A DNA stretch of 64,000 nt, taken from NCBI RefSeq assembly GCF_012726345.1, contig NZ_PTXN01000002.1, positions 62,001 to 126,000 of the forward strand, written 5' to 3'. Source of the DNA: Marinomonas sp. UCMA 3892. Lineage in GTDB: Bacteria > Pseudomonadota > Gammaproteobacteria > Pseudomonadales > Marinomonadaceae. This document shows positions 36,083 through 45,669 of the stretch, piece by piece. A program made the position numbers and the translations under genes. The notes under the pieces are model-generated. The model did not search any database. It had not been told where the DNA came from and was given only the letters and a program-made list of their open reading frames with translations. Numbering within the stretch: the first letter of the stretch is position 1; every line of letters begins with the position of its first letter.

Positions 36083-37159
36083 TTACGCATTAGTTTCGAT
36101 GACACCACGAGCTACTTGATCGCGCTCTATGGATTCAAACAAAGCTTTAAAGTTGCCTTCCCCAAAACCGTCATCGCCTTTGCGTTGGATAAACTCAAAA
36201 AACACTGGACCCAACTGATTGGTAGAGAATATTTGCAGCAGTAATCGTGGCGCACCATCGATAGTGCCATCCAGCAAAATGCCGCGCGTTTTTAGCTCAT
36301 CGACCTTTTCACCATGACCAGGAAGGCGTTCTTCCAGCATGTCGTAATAGGTCTCCGGTGGTGCCGTCATCAGCTGAATACCACTGGCACGCAAGGAATC
36401 AACACTGGCCATTAAATTATCTGTGCGCAAAGCAATATGCTGAATGCCCTCGCCATTAAATGACATCAGAAACTCTTCAATTTGACCTGAGCCACCAGCT
36501 GCTTCTTCATTTAACGGAATACGAATTTTCCCATCGGGAGCCGTCATCGCTCGTGACGTTAAACCAGTATATTCGCCCTTGATATCGAAGTAGCGAATCT
36601 CACGAAAGTTAAATAAGGTTTCATAGAAGCGTCCCCAATAGGCCATACGACCTCGGTAGACATTGTGAGTCAGATGATCGATCTCATAAAAGCCATGACC
36701 CACGGGCTTTTTATCGACATCTGGCAGGAGCTCGAAATCAATGTCATAGATGGATAAACCATCGTCATAACGGTCGATCAGGTAAATAGGTGCGCCACCA
36801 ATCCCCTTGATAGCAGGCAATCTAAGCTCCATAGGACCAGTCGGAATATCCATTGGTTTAGCACCTTTAGACAGAACATACTCGTAGGCTTTGTGGGCAT
36901 TTTTAACACGAAACCCCATGCCTGCCGCGGCATTGCCGTGTTCCTGACCAAAGTAATAGGCTTCACTGCCTTTTTCTTTATTTAAGATAAAGTTAATGCC
37001 GCCTTGACGATAAAGCTCGACATCTTTCGAACGATGCTTCGCTACTAATTCAAACCCCATTAGCTGAAACACTTCCGCTATTTTCTCTGGGTTGGGGCCT
37101 GCAAACTCTACAAATTCAAAACCATCTAATCCAACTGGGTTTTCAAATAAATCTGCCAT
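36083..37159 (-). CDS. hppD: 4-Hydroxyphenylpyruvate dioxygenase
   Basis: 358 residues in two vicinal-oxygen-chelate halves. Converts 4-hydroxyphenylpyruvate to homogentisate with Fe(II) and O2. Iron ligands appear as the histidine in I-D-H-L-T-H-N near residue 165, the histidine in G-I-Q-H-I-A-L near 245, and the glutamate in V-F-F-E-F-I-Q-R near 325. It lies between hmgA and maiA, so the operon covers all steps from hydroxyphenylpyruvate to central metabolites. Confidence 0.96.
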   Translation of the reverse strand: MADLFENPVGLDGFEFVEFAGPNPEKIAEVFQLMGFELVAKHRSKDVELYRQGGINFILNKEKGSEAYYFGQEHGNAAAGMGFRVKNAHKAYEYVLSKGAKPMDIPTGPMELRLPAIKGIGGAPIYLIDRYDDGLSIYDIDFELLPDVDKKPVGHGFYEIDHLTHNVYRGRMAYWGRFYETLFNFREIRYFDIKGEYTGLTSRAMTAPDGKIRIPLNEEAAGGSGQIEEFLMSFNGEGIQHIALRTDNLMASVDSLRASGIQLMTAPPETYYDMLEERLPGHGEKVDELKTRGILLDGTIDGAPRLLLQIFSTNQLGPVFFEFIQRKGDDGFGEGNFKALFESIERDQVARGVIETNA

Positions 37160-37308
37160 TTCTGTATTCCTATTTATCGTTATATTTGGAAAATAATGTA
37201 TTTAAAAGGCAATGATTTTAAGCCTCTAAAGGCGGCGGAATAGCAATCCCCCGCACACTTCGAGACCAGTGGAGTGCAATGGATAATTGTAGACGCCCAG
37301 CGCAAAGA

Positions 37309-38634
37309 TTACCCATTGTGGCTGTCCGTACTTTTGTTATCCGGTACGTTGAACTCTTTAATAATTTGGCTAGCTGGTTGAATGTCTTTCCAACAGTCCA
37401 CATAGTCTTTTTGACGTTCGTCGGCGTTAGCTGCAAAGTGGGTAATTCGCTGGGGCGCACTGGTTTCAAACATAAACGCCAGTGTTCCAGATAATTTATG
37501 GGGAGACAATTCTGACACCGATGCTTTTGAAAACGCATCATAATCAGGGCCATGTGGCGAGCCAGCATTATGAAGACTAGCACCACCAGGCAAAAAGCCA
37601 TTCGGTTTGGCGTCGTACGTACCGTAAATTAATCCCATAAACTCAGCCATAACATTACGATGATACCAAGGTGGACGAAAGGTATTTTCAGCCACCAGCC
37701 AACGATCACCAAATACCACCACGTCTATGTTTGCCACACCGGCAGTTTGGCTTGGTGACGTCAGAACCGTAAAGATCGAAGGATCAGGATGATCATAGCT
37801 TATCGAGCCAAGAGTATTAAAGCGTCTCAAATCATATCGATAAGGAGCATGATTTCCATGCCAACCGAGCACATCAAATGGCGAATGTTCAAGGGTGAAG
37901 TCACGAAAGCGCCCTTCTCTTTTTTCAATCACCCACGTTGTTGTTTGTTGCTCTACAAAGCTCGCCGTTGGATATTCAAAGTCACGTTCATTCGCCAAAC
38001 CATTCGCGCCTATGGCGCCACGATTAGGCAATTCAAAAGGCGAACCATAATTTTCTAACAAGTAAATTTGGGTGATATTTTCAGTGCTTAATTCAACAAA
38101 TGCAGAACGTGGAATAACACCAAGCGAGCCAACACCTATTTCCAAAACGCCAAACTCTGTGCGCAAGCTAATAGACGAACTGATCGGCATAACCAACATT
38201 TCTGCATCATGGTTTTGTAATACAGGCTGTTGCTGCTCATGCAATGTAGCAATACTCGCTGACATACCAATTTGCGAGTTTGCAGACCCTGCGATAGTTA
38301 AGGTGCGAACAGACTCAACCCAATGCCCTTCTACGGTCGCTAATGGATTCCATCTAAGCGGATCAAAGGCAATTTGCGTATTGCTATCGTCTGATCGAGA
38401 TACCCAGTTAACGAACTCAACCAAGTCTCCGTCAGCTCGATGCGCAACACTGGGTCTAATGCGGTACATCCAGCTACGTAGATTGTGTCCTTGGGGTGCC
38501 GTAAATGCAGAGCCACTTATCTGTTCTGCATATAAACCAAATGCGCAGCGCTGAGGACTGTTCTGTCCAATAGGCAAAACACCCGCTAACGCCTCGGTCG
38601 AATGATAGTTTCTAAAGCCGCTGAGATAAGACAT
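37309..38634 (-). CDS. hmgA: Homogentisate 1,2-dioxygenase
   Basis: 441 residues. Opens the homogentisate ring to maleylacetoacetate. Cupin-fold protein with the characteristic G-W-H-G-N-H-A-P-Y-R-Y-D-L near residue 265 and iron-ligand region R-P-P-W-Y-H-R-N-V-M-A-E-F-M-G near 330. First gene of the operon. A 149-nt gap separates it from hppD. A double palindrome about 35 nt upstream of the ATG is the probable operator for the divergent MarR regulator. Confidence 0.96.
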   Translation of the reverse strand: MSYLSGFRNYHSTEALAGVLPIGQNSPQRCAFGLYAEQISGSAFTAPQGHNLRSWMYRIRPSVAHRADGDLVEFVNWVSRSDDSNTQIAFDPLRWNPLATVEGHWVESVRTLTIAGSANSQIGMSASIATLHEQQQPVLQNHDAEMLVMPISSSISLRTEFGVLEIGVGSLGVIPRSAFVELSTENITQIYLLENYGSPFELPNRGAIGANGLANERDFEYPTASFVEQQTTTWVIEKREGRFRDFTLEHSPFDVLGWHGNHAPYRYDLRRFNTLGSISYDHPDPSIFTVLTSPSQTAGVANIDVVVFGDRWLVAENTFRPPWYHRNVMAEFMGLIYGTYDAKPNGFLPGGASLHNAGSPHGPDYDAFSKASVSELSPHKLSGTLAFMFETSAPQRITHFAANADERQKDYVDCWKDIQPASQIIKEFNVPDNKSTDSHNG

Positions 38635-38668
38635 GACTTAAGCCGAAATAGTAAGTGAAAATCTATAT

Positions 38669-38714
38669 AATCATTTCAAATGAAACGAGTCAACTCATTT
38701 CATTTGAAATGATT
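38669..38714. promoter_or_regulatory. Double palindromic operator between hmgA and the MarR regulator
   Basis: Two 17-nt arms (38669-38685 and 38698-38714) are perfect inverted repeats of AATCATTTCAAATGAAA. Each arm also holds its own palindrome TCATTT-C-AAATGA, so the site is effectively two MarR dimer sites 12 nt apart. It lies 35 nt from hmgA ATG and 132 nt from the regulator ATG. Confidence 0.75.
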
Positions 38715-38845
38715 AGCCACTTTTGTGGCCAATCTTTTTTATAGGTTGCTAGCTAATAAAGCTTTAAACTATGTTCCAACATGGCGAATTGGCAGACACA
38801 TACCCTATATTTTTCGGTATTTAGAGAGCTTAAAAAGGTAAGTAA

Positions 38846-39280
38846 ATGTTTGATCTAAATAATTTTATTCCATATCGCCTTAATCAGGCCGCTCAGCAAA
38901 CGTCCGAAGCCTTGGCTCGTAAATATAGAAATCAATATGGATTAACCGTTCCTGAATGGCGCGTGCTGGCTCACTTAGGTAAATATGACAAGCTCTCAGT
39001 AAGAGATTTGGAAAAAGCCATCGGCTTAGATAGAGTCGCGGCCTCTCGGGCGGGAACAAGCCTGTGTAGCAAAGGCTGGGTACAAAAAATTGTCAATGAA
39101 CAAGACCGTCGCTTAGTCGAGTTTTCCTTGACCGACGTCGGCCGAGAACATTACGGAAAAGTTGTCGTACTCGCCACTTCCACAGAAGAATTACTGCTAA
39201 AGACACTAAGTAAATCTGACCAAAAAAAGCTGTTAGTACTGCTTTGCAAAGTAGAAGAAACCGCTAGAAAAATCACCTAG
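38846..39280 (+). CDS. MarR-family transcriptional regulator, probable repressor of the homogentisate operon
   Basis: 144 residues, standard MarR size. Winged helix: V-P-E-W-R-V-L-A-H-L-G near residue 32, L-S-V-R-D-L-E-K-A-I-G-L-D and R-V-A-A-S-R-A-G recognition helix near 60, wing with D-R-R-L-V-E-F-S-L-T near 90. AAGGTAAG precedes the ATG. Divergent from hmgA with the double palindrome between them, so autorepression and repression of hmgA-hppD-maiA-fahA are likely; the inducer may be homogentisate or hydroxyphenylpyruvate (inference). Other bacteria use an IclR regulator, HmgR, here. Confidence 0.88.
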   Translation: MFDLNNFIPYRLNQAAQQTSEALARKYRNQYGLTVPEWRVLAHLGKYDKLSVRDLEKAIGLDRVAASRAGTSLCSKGWVQKIVNEQDRRLVEFSLTDVGREHYGKVVVLATSTEELLLKTLSKSDQKKLLVLLCKVEETARKIT

Positions 39281-39361
39281 CAACATTGAATATTGACCAA
39301 AACTCTGGCAATGACAATCTTATTCATATCACTTCAAAAAACATTTTAATCAATCTTTTTA

Positions 39362-40561
39362 TTATTGAAATTTAGCAAGCCATACATTAATTCGTCCTCT
39401 ATCGCGAGTGTCATAAGCTTGAATAGCGGATGCGAGATCCAGTTCAAACTCGCTTTCCTTGTCATTAGCTATCGCTGCTAAGGCCATGGAATACCATGCT
39501 GTAACACCTCCCGGAAGCGACGATGTAAACCTTGGGAACTTAGGAAGGCGGTCTATACCATGTAGCCAATCTTGAGCTAGTCTTGGTTCGAGGATAAACG
39601 CCCTTCCTAATCCAACAAAATCGACACTATTTGATGACAGAGCATTGAATACCTGTGCGCGAGTTTTAAAACCACCAGTAACAGCTAGAGGAATAGTCGT
39701 CATACTCCTAGCTTTGATGGCAAAATCGACAAAATATGGACCACTTGAGGCCTTATCGGAACTTGATGTCGCTCCAGGAAAATAAGATCCGCCACTTAGC
39801 TCTATCAAATCAATACTCGTCTGATCCAAAATATGCACGACTTCTAAAGCCTCTTCCTGCGTTAACCCGCCTTCTAGTTGATCAGAAGAATTAATCTTGA
39901 TGCCAATAGGAAAAGTACGCCCGACTGTTAACCGAACTTTATTAATTATTTCTACAATAATTCGACTACGGGCTTCGATAGAACCACCGTACTGGTCTGT
40001 TCGGCGGTTAAAAAGCGGTGACAAAAATTGACTAAGTAAAAATCCGTGACCCGCATGAATTTGTACACCAGTAAATCCTGTATCTCTGGCAATTTCGGCC
40101 GCTTTGGCATATTTATCTGGTAACAGAGACACGTCGTGTTCTGACATACCTAAGCATTCAAATTCACCAATTTTAAGGGCTGATGGGCCTTTAACTTGGT
40201 TAAGTGGTTGATAGGCAAGCGCCCCTGCATGACCTAGTTGGGCCCATATATGAGCATTTTTCACAGAGGCTCGGGAAGTTAATAGTTGTAGCGCTTTATG
40301 GTTTGAATGGCTGCCTAACACAAGATTCCCAGGTGCTTCTGGGTACTTAGGATCGACTTGCACTTCTCCAATAATTGACAGCCCCACTTCCCCATCAGCC
40401 CACCGCTCATAAAGACGTACTTGGCTATCGGTTGGGTTACCTTCGCCATCAGCAAGTGAATCTGACATCGCGGATTTTATAAGGCGGTTTTTTATAATCG
40501 CTCCACATGGGAGCGTCAACGGAGTATTCAATAGATCGTTACTACCTAATATTTGTGCCAT
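39362..40561 (-). CDS. NADH:flavin oxidoreductase, old-yellow-enzyme family
   Basis: 399 residues, single-domain FMN TIM barrel. Features are I-K-N-R-L-I-K-S-A-M-S near residue 25, H-A-G-H-G-F-L-L-S-Q-F-L-S-P-L-F-N-R-R-T-D-Q-Y-G-G near 165 (His/His substrate pair replaced as H-A-G-H), and V-D-F-V-G-L-G-R-A near 312. It reduces an unsaturated carbonyl or nitro compound, or demethylates; the substrate is unknown. The gene is divergent from a LysR regulator 125 nt away, a usual regulatory pairing. Confidence 0.88.
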   Translation of the reverse strand: MAQILGSNDLLNTPLTLPCGAIIKNRLIKSAMSDSLADGEGNPTDSQVRLYERWADGEVGLSIIGEVQVDPKYPEAPGNLVLGSHSNHKALQLLTSRASVKNAHIWAQLGHAGALAYQPLNQVKGPSALKIGEFECLGMSEHDVSLLPDKYAKAAEIARDTGFTGVQIHAGHGFLLSQFLSPLFNRRTDQYGGSIEARSRIIVEIINKVRLTVGRTFPIGIKINSSDQLEGGLTQEEALEVVHILDQTSIDLIELSGGSYFPGATSSSDKASSGPYFVDFAIKARSMTTIPLAVTGGFKTRAQVFNALSSNSVDFVGLGRAFILEPRLAQDWLHGIDRLPKFPRFTSSLPGGVTAWYSMALAAIANDKESEFELDLASAIQAYDTRDRGRINVWLAKFQ

Positions 40562-40686
40562 ACCTGCCTCTCTAAGTGAAAGTGTTTAGATTCCGCGCTA
40601 GCTCGCGGTGGTAGAGACATTATGGGCAATTGCTATTAAACTAAAAACACACCAATTACTTAATCTCTATTAAATATTAGTTAACA

Positions 40687-41592
40687 ATGAATCTATCAGA
40701 TCTAAGCTTATTTCTTCGAATTGCCGAAACTGGCAGCTTGACGGAAACGGCAAAACAGTTAAATATCACAACGGCAGGAGTCAGCTCTGCACTGAAAAGA
40801 TTAGAAAAGCAATTAGATGTGCAGCTGTTTATTAGAAGTACCAGACAATTAAGGATCACCCCGCAAGGTGAGCAGTTTTTGTTTCACTGTCGTCAAGCAC
40901 TCAATAGCTTAGAACAAGGACGTCTTTCAGCACATCAAACGCAAGGTAAAGTAACAGGAAAACTCAGATTGTCTGTATCTTCGGATTTAGGTCGTAATAC
41001 CCTTTTGCCTTGGATAGATGAACTACTTGAAGAACATCCGCTGCTGTCCATTGATCTGACTGTGGGTGATTCCATTTCTGATTTTTTTCTAGAGCAAGTA
41101 GATATCGCCTTACGTTACGGAAAACCTGAAGATTCATCCATGGTGTCATTTCATATCGCAACGGTAAAACGAATCACTTGCACATCTCCTGATTATGTAT
41201 TGGCGCATGGAGAACCCACCACGCCAGAGCAACTCGCTACCCATAATTGTTTGCTGTACCGCCGAGCTGGTCGCATTTTCGATCAATGGAATTACGCGAA
41301 CCATGAAAATACCTACAGAATAAAAGTAGAGAGCAATAGAATCAGTAATGATACAGACATTGTGAAGCGATGGGCTGTTGCAGGAAAAGGCATTGCATAC
41401 CGTTCTTTGATCGATATTCATTCCGAACTAAATAACGGGCAACTTGTTCAACTACTGTCGGATTATGAATCACCAGAGGTTGAACTGCATTTGATTTGCC
41501 CAAGTAGAAAACAAGTGAACCCTGCTGTAATGGCTCTTAGAGAACGACTTAGAAACAAACTAACAAACATAAAGTCTTCATCACTAGGATAA
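40687..41592 (+). CDS. LysR-family transcriptional regulator
   Basis: 301 residues. N-terminal HTH with L-F-L-R-I-A-E-T-G-S-L-T-E-T-A-K-Q-L-N-I-T-T-A-G-V-S-S-A-L-K-R-L-E at residues 8-40; the rest is a periplasmic-binding-like effector domain of the DsdC/CrgA-like subgroup. No ribosome site is obvious. It is transcribed away from the old-yellow-enzyme gene and probably controls it in response to the enzyme substrate. Confidence 0.9.
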   Translation: MNLSDLSLFLRIAETGSLTETAKQLNITTAGVSSALKRLEKQLDVQLFIRSTRQLRITPQGEQFLFHCRQALNSLEQGRLSAHQTQGKVTGKLRLSVSSDLGRNTLLPWIDELLEEHPLLSIDLTVGDSISDFFLEQVDIALRYGKPEDSSMVSFHIATVKRITCTSPDYVLAHGEPTTPEQLATHNCLLYRRAGRIFDQWNYANHENTYRIKVESNRISNDTDIVKRWAVAGKGIAYRSLIDIHSELNNGQLVQLLSDYESPEVELHLICPSRKQVNPAVMALRERLRNKLTNIKSSSLG

Positions 41593-41611
41593 AGTTCAGA
41601 GGCAAATGAAA

Positions 41612-41635
41612 AGTGCTTCATTATATTGAAGCACT
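41612..41635 (+). terminator. Hairpin after the LysR gene
   Basis: AGTGCTTCA and TGAAGCACT form a perfect 9-bp stem with a 6-nt loop, 20 nt after the stop. No T tract follows. Confidence 0.5.
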
Positions 41636-41735
41636 ACAAGACATTGAAAAGATTTAAAATCAGTTAGTTATTGTCTAGGCACTTAAACAAACTAACATAT
41701 TACCTTGCTTCCAATAGCTTAGATTCAAGGCTCTT

Positions 41736-42587
41736 TTATAACTTCTCTTTCAAAGCAGGTGTGCTCGGCTCACTAACAAGATGTAGCGTGCGCTGAGGAA
41801 ATGGGATCGTCAAGCCTGCCGCTTCAATCGACTCTTTAACTCGTTTGTTTAAATCCCAGTAAGTCGGCCAATAGTCATCCGTTTTTGCCCACGCTCTAAG
41901 CTGAATATTCACCGAGCTGTCCATCATAGACACTACCATTGCCTGAGGAACAGGGTCGACCAAGAGACGAGATTCACCTTCCGCCACTTGCCTAAGCACA
42001 GATAAACCTACATCAATAGAATCCGAATAAGATATGCCGACCACAATGTCCATTCGTCTCTTACCATTACGCGTAAAGTTCTTAATATTGTTTCCCCACA
42101 ACACACTATTGGGAGAAGCGATATATAATCCATCGACCGTTTCAAACACGCAGGTAAATAAATTTATTTCTTTTACCGTTCCTTGCGTAGAGCCAAACTC
42201 AATAAAGTCACCCGCTTTAAAAGGCCTTAATATCAGCAACATGATCCCTGCGGCAATGTTGCTTAAGGTATCCTTCAAAGCTAAGCCAATTGCCAAACCA
42301 GCCGCACCAACCAAGGCAATAAGACTGGCAGTATTGACACCAAAGATATCTAAAATAAACACACCACCAATAATATAAACCGCATAACTGGCAACGGTTG
42401 AAAATATAGGTGTCAAGGTCGCATCCAGCTTATTAAGCTTAGAATTCGTATTCAGGATGGCCTTTCTTACCGCTTTTGCGATAAACGAGCTAGCTATCAA
42501 TATAACAATGGCCAATACAATCCGATAACCAAGCGTAATAATGGTATTAGAATGATTTTGCCAAAATTGAACGAATAACTCTTCCAT
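41736..42587 (-). CDS. Mechanosensitive channel, MscS family
   Basis: 283 residues, close to E. coli MscS (286). Three membrane segments in the first 120 residues; the pore helix and following cytoplasmic vestibule carry A-L-K-D-T-L-S-N-I-A-A-G-I-M-L-L-I-L-R-P-F near residue 103, the family hallmark, then G-D-F-I-E-F and the beta domain. It opens under membrane tension during osmotic downshift, which fits a marine organism that accumulates betaine. Solitary gene. Confidence 0.93.
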   Translation of the reverse strand: MEELFVQFWQNHSNTIITLGYRIVLAIVILIASSFIAKAVRKAILNTNSKLNKLDATLTPIFSTVASYAVYIIGGVFILDIFGVNTASLIALVGAAGLAIGLALKDTLSNIAAGIMLLILRPFKAGDFIEFGSTQGTVKEINLFTCVFETVDGLYIASPNSVLWGNNIKNFTRNGKRRMDIVVGISYSDSIDVGLSVLRQVAEGESRLLVDPVPQAMVVSMMDSSVNIQLRAWAKTDDYWPTYWDLNKRVKESIEAAGLTIPFPQRTLHLVSEPSTPALKEKL

Positions 42588-43001
42588 AGACTTCTCTTCT
42601 GCGTGTAATACTTAAGCAATGATATTTGACAATACCTAAAACGGACAGGGGCGTTCATGTCTAAGCCCGTTAACAGAACCTGCCCTATAAACCACGATTA
42701 GGAGACAAAAATCAGTTACCCCAAACATGACTGAAAGGCCGATACAATAAGGCTTGTAGGAATCATATTCCTATTTTTTCAGCTTAACAATAAGCGCAGA
42801 GCAAGCAAAACAACACCTAGACTATCTTTACCCTTTCCCGACAAATTCAGTGGTTCCACACTATTCTTATTGTCTTTTACACAAGCTTGTCTTAGCTACT
42901 GTTGAAACGAAAGGTGTCACCCACCATGAAAAGCCAGTAGAATGCCGCTTTTAGTACCTATGCGCTGCTAAGTGACATAACATCAATAAAAGAGATCTAG
43001 A
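42588..43001. other. Divergent intergenic region (414 bp) with an orphan terminator-like hairpin
   Basis: Contains promoters for the MscS-type gene (left) and MYG1-type gene (right). A TTGACA hexamer at 42626-42631 lacks a good -10. A hairpin followed by six T residues lies at 42757-42779 on the plus strand without a plus-strand gene before it. No reading frame supported. Confidence 0.5.
42757..42779 (+). terminator. Orphan rho-independent terminator
   Basis: TAGGAAT-CAT-ATTCCTA stem-loop followed directly by TTTTTT. Upstream on this strand is only the MscS promoter region, so it may end a small RNA or antisense transcript. Confidence 0.5.
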
Positions 43002-43877
43002 ATGCCCGAACAAACTCCAGTAATCGCAACGCACAATGGCAACTTTCACGCAGACGACGTATTTGCTGTCGCGGCACTAAAACATATTTTTTCTTCGATA
43101 GAATTAATTCGCACACGTGACTTAGACGTTATCGCCAAAGCCGACATGGTGTTAGACGTAGGCGGCATTTACGATGCCGACACCAATCGCTTTGATCACC
43201 ACCAAAAAGGCGGGGCAGGTGCACGTGAAAACGGCATTCCGTTTTCCTCTTTTGGCTTAGTTTGGCAAAAGTACGGAGTCGAGATCTGCGGTGGCAATGA
43301 AGAAATCGCAAGCTCATTAGATAAAAACCTCGTTTCCGCCATCGACGCAATAGATTGCGGACACGTAGAAGGCGTGCAAACAGGCATTAGCTTGAGCCAA
43401 ACCATCTCCATGTTTAACCCAACATGGCAAGAAGAAAGCGACTTTGATGCCTGCTTCGACGAAGCCGTTGCCTTTGCTTCACGTATTTTGACTCGATTCA
43501 TCGCCGCAGCAAGTGGTGGCGTAAACGCCAAAGCCATTGTTGCTGATGCGATAAAAAAAGCCGCAGACCCAAGAGTCATTGTCTTAGAACAATACACACC
43601 ATGGAAAACCACCGTCCTTAGGCTATCGAAAGAAGCCTTATTCATGGTTTACCCATCTCAGACTGGACAATGGCGTATTCAAACTGTTCCTGTTGAGCTT
43701 GGTTCCTTTGAAGACCGCAAAAAACTCCCTGCGCCTTGGGCCGGATTGTCTGACAAAGAACTTCAAGACGTGACAGGTTTAGACGACGCTATGTTCTGTC
43801 ATAACGGCTTGTTTATCGCAGGCTGTGCGTCATTTGAAAACACCATGAAAATGGCTGAAATGGCGTTGGCTGATTAA
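43002..43877 (+). CDS. MYG1-family protein (UPF0160), DHH-like putative exonuclease
   Basis: 291 residues. The N-terminal H-N-G-N-F-H-A-D-D-V-F-A-V-A-A-L and D-V-G-G-I-Y-D...R-F-D-H-H-Q motifs are those of the MYG1 family, with the DHH-like metal site. Eukaryotic MYG1 is an RNA exonuclease; bacterial members have no clear assignment, so nuclease activity is inferred from family. The full length is intact. Preceded by AGAG at a short distance. No operon partner. Confidence 0.88.
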   Translation: MPEQTPVIATHNGNFHADDVFAVAALKHIFSSIELIRTRDLDVIAKADMVLDVGGIYDADTNRFDHHQKGGAGARENGIPFSSFGLVWQKYGVEICGGNEEIASSLDKNLVSAIDAIDCGHVEGVQTGISLSQTISMFNPTWQEESDFDACFDEAVAFASRILTRFIAAASGGVNAKAIVADAIKKAADPRVIVLEQYTPWKTTVLRLSKEALFMVYPSQTGQWRIQTVPVELGSFEDRKKLPAPWAGLSDKELQDVTGLDDAMFCHNGLFIAGCASFENTMKMAEMALAD

Positions 43878-44011
43878 GCGTTGCCAATGTTTTGCGACGT
43901 GAAAGGCATCATAAAATAGAGAACAAAGAATTGTGCGGAATGGGTTTCTTGGTTTGCGTTCCACTTAGCAAAGTAAGGGAAGCACATTCCGTGTGCTTTC
44001 TAGGAGAGAAT

Positions 44012-45340
44012 CTAGCTGTTCGTTACATCGGTAATTTCAATTAGGTTTTCTTCTTTCTTGATGGTGTCCACAATTAAACCGTCTATTTTTCTAATGTTGG
44101 CGAGCTGAACTTGAAGCTTCAATGACAGCTCATTCACTTCATTAGCAGAAATAGACGTCTCTTCCGCAGACGCGGCCGTAGAATGAATCACTTCATCAAC
44201 TTCAGACATGCCCTGATTGATCTGACTCAACCCAGCGGCTTGGCTTTGGGATGCGTTATCTATCTCTCCAATGGTTTCTGAAATAGTCGACACGTGTTTA
44301 ACAATCTCGCTCAACGCGTCCACGCATTTTTGAGAAATCTCATTGCCCTTCTCAACATTGGCTACAGAAGATTGAATATATTGTGCGGATTCGCTCGCGG
44401 CTTTCGTACTGCGCTCTGCTAATGCTCTGACTTCATCGGCCACAACGGCAAAACCACGTCCCATTTCCCCAGCACGAGCCGCTTCAATAGAAGCATTCAA
44501 TGCCAGTAAGTTAGTCTGAGAGGCAATATCATCAATCACACTGATAATTTCACTAATGGCTTCGCTTGAGCGATTAATCTCTTGCATCGCTTGCTCAAGG
44601 TCTCGTATTTCATTGGTCGCCATATGAGCTGCACGCTCAGCTTCAGACGAGACTGAACAGGCTTTTGCTGCACGGCTGGCATTTTCGTTGGCTTGATTAA
44701 GGATAGCGTTCACAGCATTGCCAATTTGAGTAATAGAAGCCGCTTGACGGTTTGATCCTTCTGTTAAAGCTTGACTGGCAACATTGAGTTCATTCGCACC
44801 TGTTGTTAAGCTTGCACTGATGTTATCGACATCGCTGTATACCGATTTAAGCGCCACTTTTTCAGACACTTCTTGCACGTATTCAACATGACCTATATCT
44901 TTGCCGTTTAGTCCCTGAATATAAAAAGTATCTACACGGAAGTCTTTACCCCACTGATTAAAGAAAGTAGTCGGCTTGTCTTTTCTTAAACAGTTCACGC
45001 CACATCCATCAGTGTTACAAATATTTGCTCCCCAGTTTGAACAATGCATTCCGAGCACATCTGCACGCTTTACTCCTAACGGATCAGTTGCAGCGCGATT
45101 AACAAAGGTCCACTTCATATCCAGGTCAGTAACAGAAAGTGGGTTTGGAATGGTATCGAGAATCTGCTCATAAAAATTGAATTGCTCTTTTGCTAAATTC
45201 TCTATCTTTATCAGACAACCTAACAAAACTACCAATGCGACAACTAAAACCAGCATATATAAGTTTTCTTTCGCAAACAGCGAAGCAACGAGTATTGAAG
45301 CAATAACGATACCTAGTGCCAAACGGTAATACTTTTTCAT
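44012..45340 (-). CDS. Methyl-accepting chemotaxis protein with cysteine-rich PAS domain
   Basis: 442 residues. Two closely spaced N-terminal membrane helices (about 5-22 and 26-45) with almost no periplasmic part, a PAS domain about 52-165, then a methyl-accepting signalling domain with [19 protein letters not shown] tip. No HAMP. The PAS domain holds Cys100, Cys108, Cys113 and Cys117 (C-x7-C-x4-C-x3-C), a spacing suited to a metal or iron-sulfur centre, so cytoplasmic redox or metal sensing is possible. Solitary gene. Confidence 0.9.
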   Translation of the reverse strand: MKKYYRLALGIVIASILVASLFAKENLYMLVLVVALVVLLGCLIKIENLAKEQFNFYEQILDTIPNPLSVTDLDMKWTFVNRAATDPLGVKRADVLGMHCSNWGANICNTDGCGVNCLRKDKPTTFFNQWGKDFRVDTFYIQGLNGKDIGHVEYVQEVSEKVALKSVYSDVDNISASLTTGANELNVASQALTEGSNRQAASITQIGNAVNAILNQANENASRAAKACSVSSEAERAAHMATNEIRDLEQAMQEINRSSEAISEIISVIDDIASQTNLLALNASIEAARAGEMGRGFAVVADEVRALAERSTKAASESAQYIQSSVANVEKGNEISQKCVDALSEIVKHVSTISETIGEIDNASQSQAAGLSQINQGMSEVDEVIHSTAASAEETSISANEVNELSLKLQVQLANIRKIDGLIVDTIKKEENLIEITDVTNS

Positions 45341-45669
45341 AGTCTTTCCTCTATGGCCTACTCTAATGGTTATAGACTTAGTATTAATCTACATTTTAAT
45401 TGCCAACTAATAAGCTGTATTTTGGATGCTAATTAGTAAGAAAGAGTAACGATCATCACTGCTTAAGTGAGTTAAGTAACCTTTCGATACATTTGTAGAC
45501 AACGGCCGAGCTGGCAGCAGAAGAATGTATTGTGGTAACGGAGGGATAATCGAAATGGAAAACTGACATGGTCAAAAACGACCAATAGAATATGGCCGCT
45601 TTTGGGGCATGGTTCATGACGGTAATTGGCGTACAGGTGATCATAACAATGATCACGTACAGATTGTTT
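45341..45669. other. Intergenic region (329 bp)
   Basis: Holds the promoter side of the PAS chemoreceptor gene and a hairpin at 45637-45656 after the small gene. A 66-residue frame at 45456-45656 on the minus strand has no ribosome site and no coding character. Confidence 0.5.
45637..45656 (-). terminator. Hairpin after the 50-residue small gene
   Basis: GTGATCAT-AACA-ATGATCAC, a perfect 8-bp stem extended by GTAC on both sides with a 2-nt bulge; 14 nt past the small gene stop. No T tract. Confidence 0.45.

Noticed and set aside
37218..37601. 127-residue minus-strand frame overlapping the hmgA end
   Set aside because: It overlaps hmgA in another frame and has no family features; the 149-bp hmgA-hppD gap alone holds no gene.
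38072..38554. 160-residue plus-strand frame inside hmgA
   Set aside because: Antisense shadow; low-complexity serine-rich composition typical of reverse-strand reading.
45456..45656. 66-residue minus-strand frame
   Set aside because: No ribosome site, no recognisable composition, and it overlaps the hairpin that follows the 50-residue gene.
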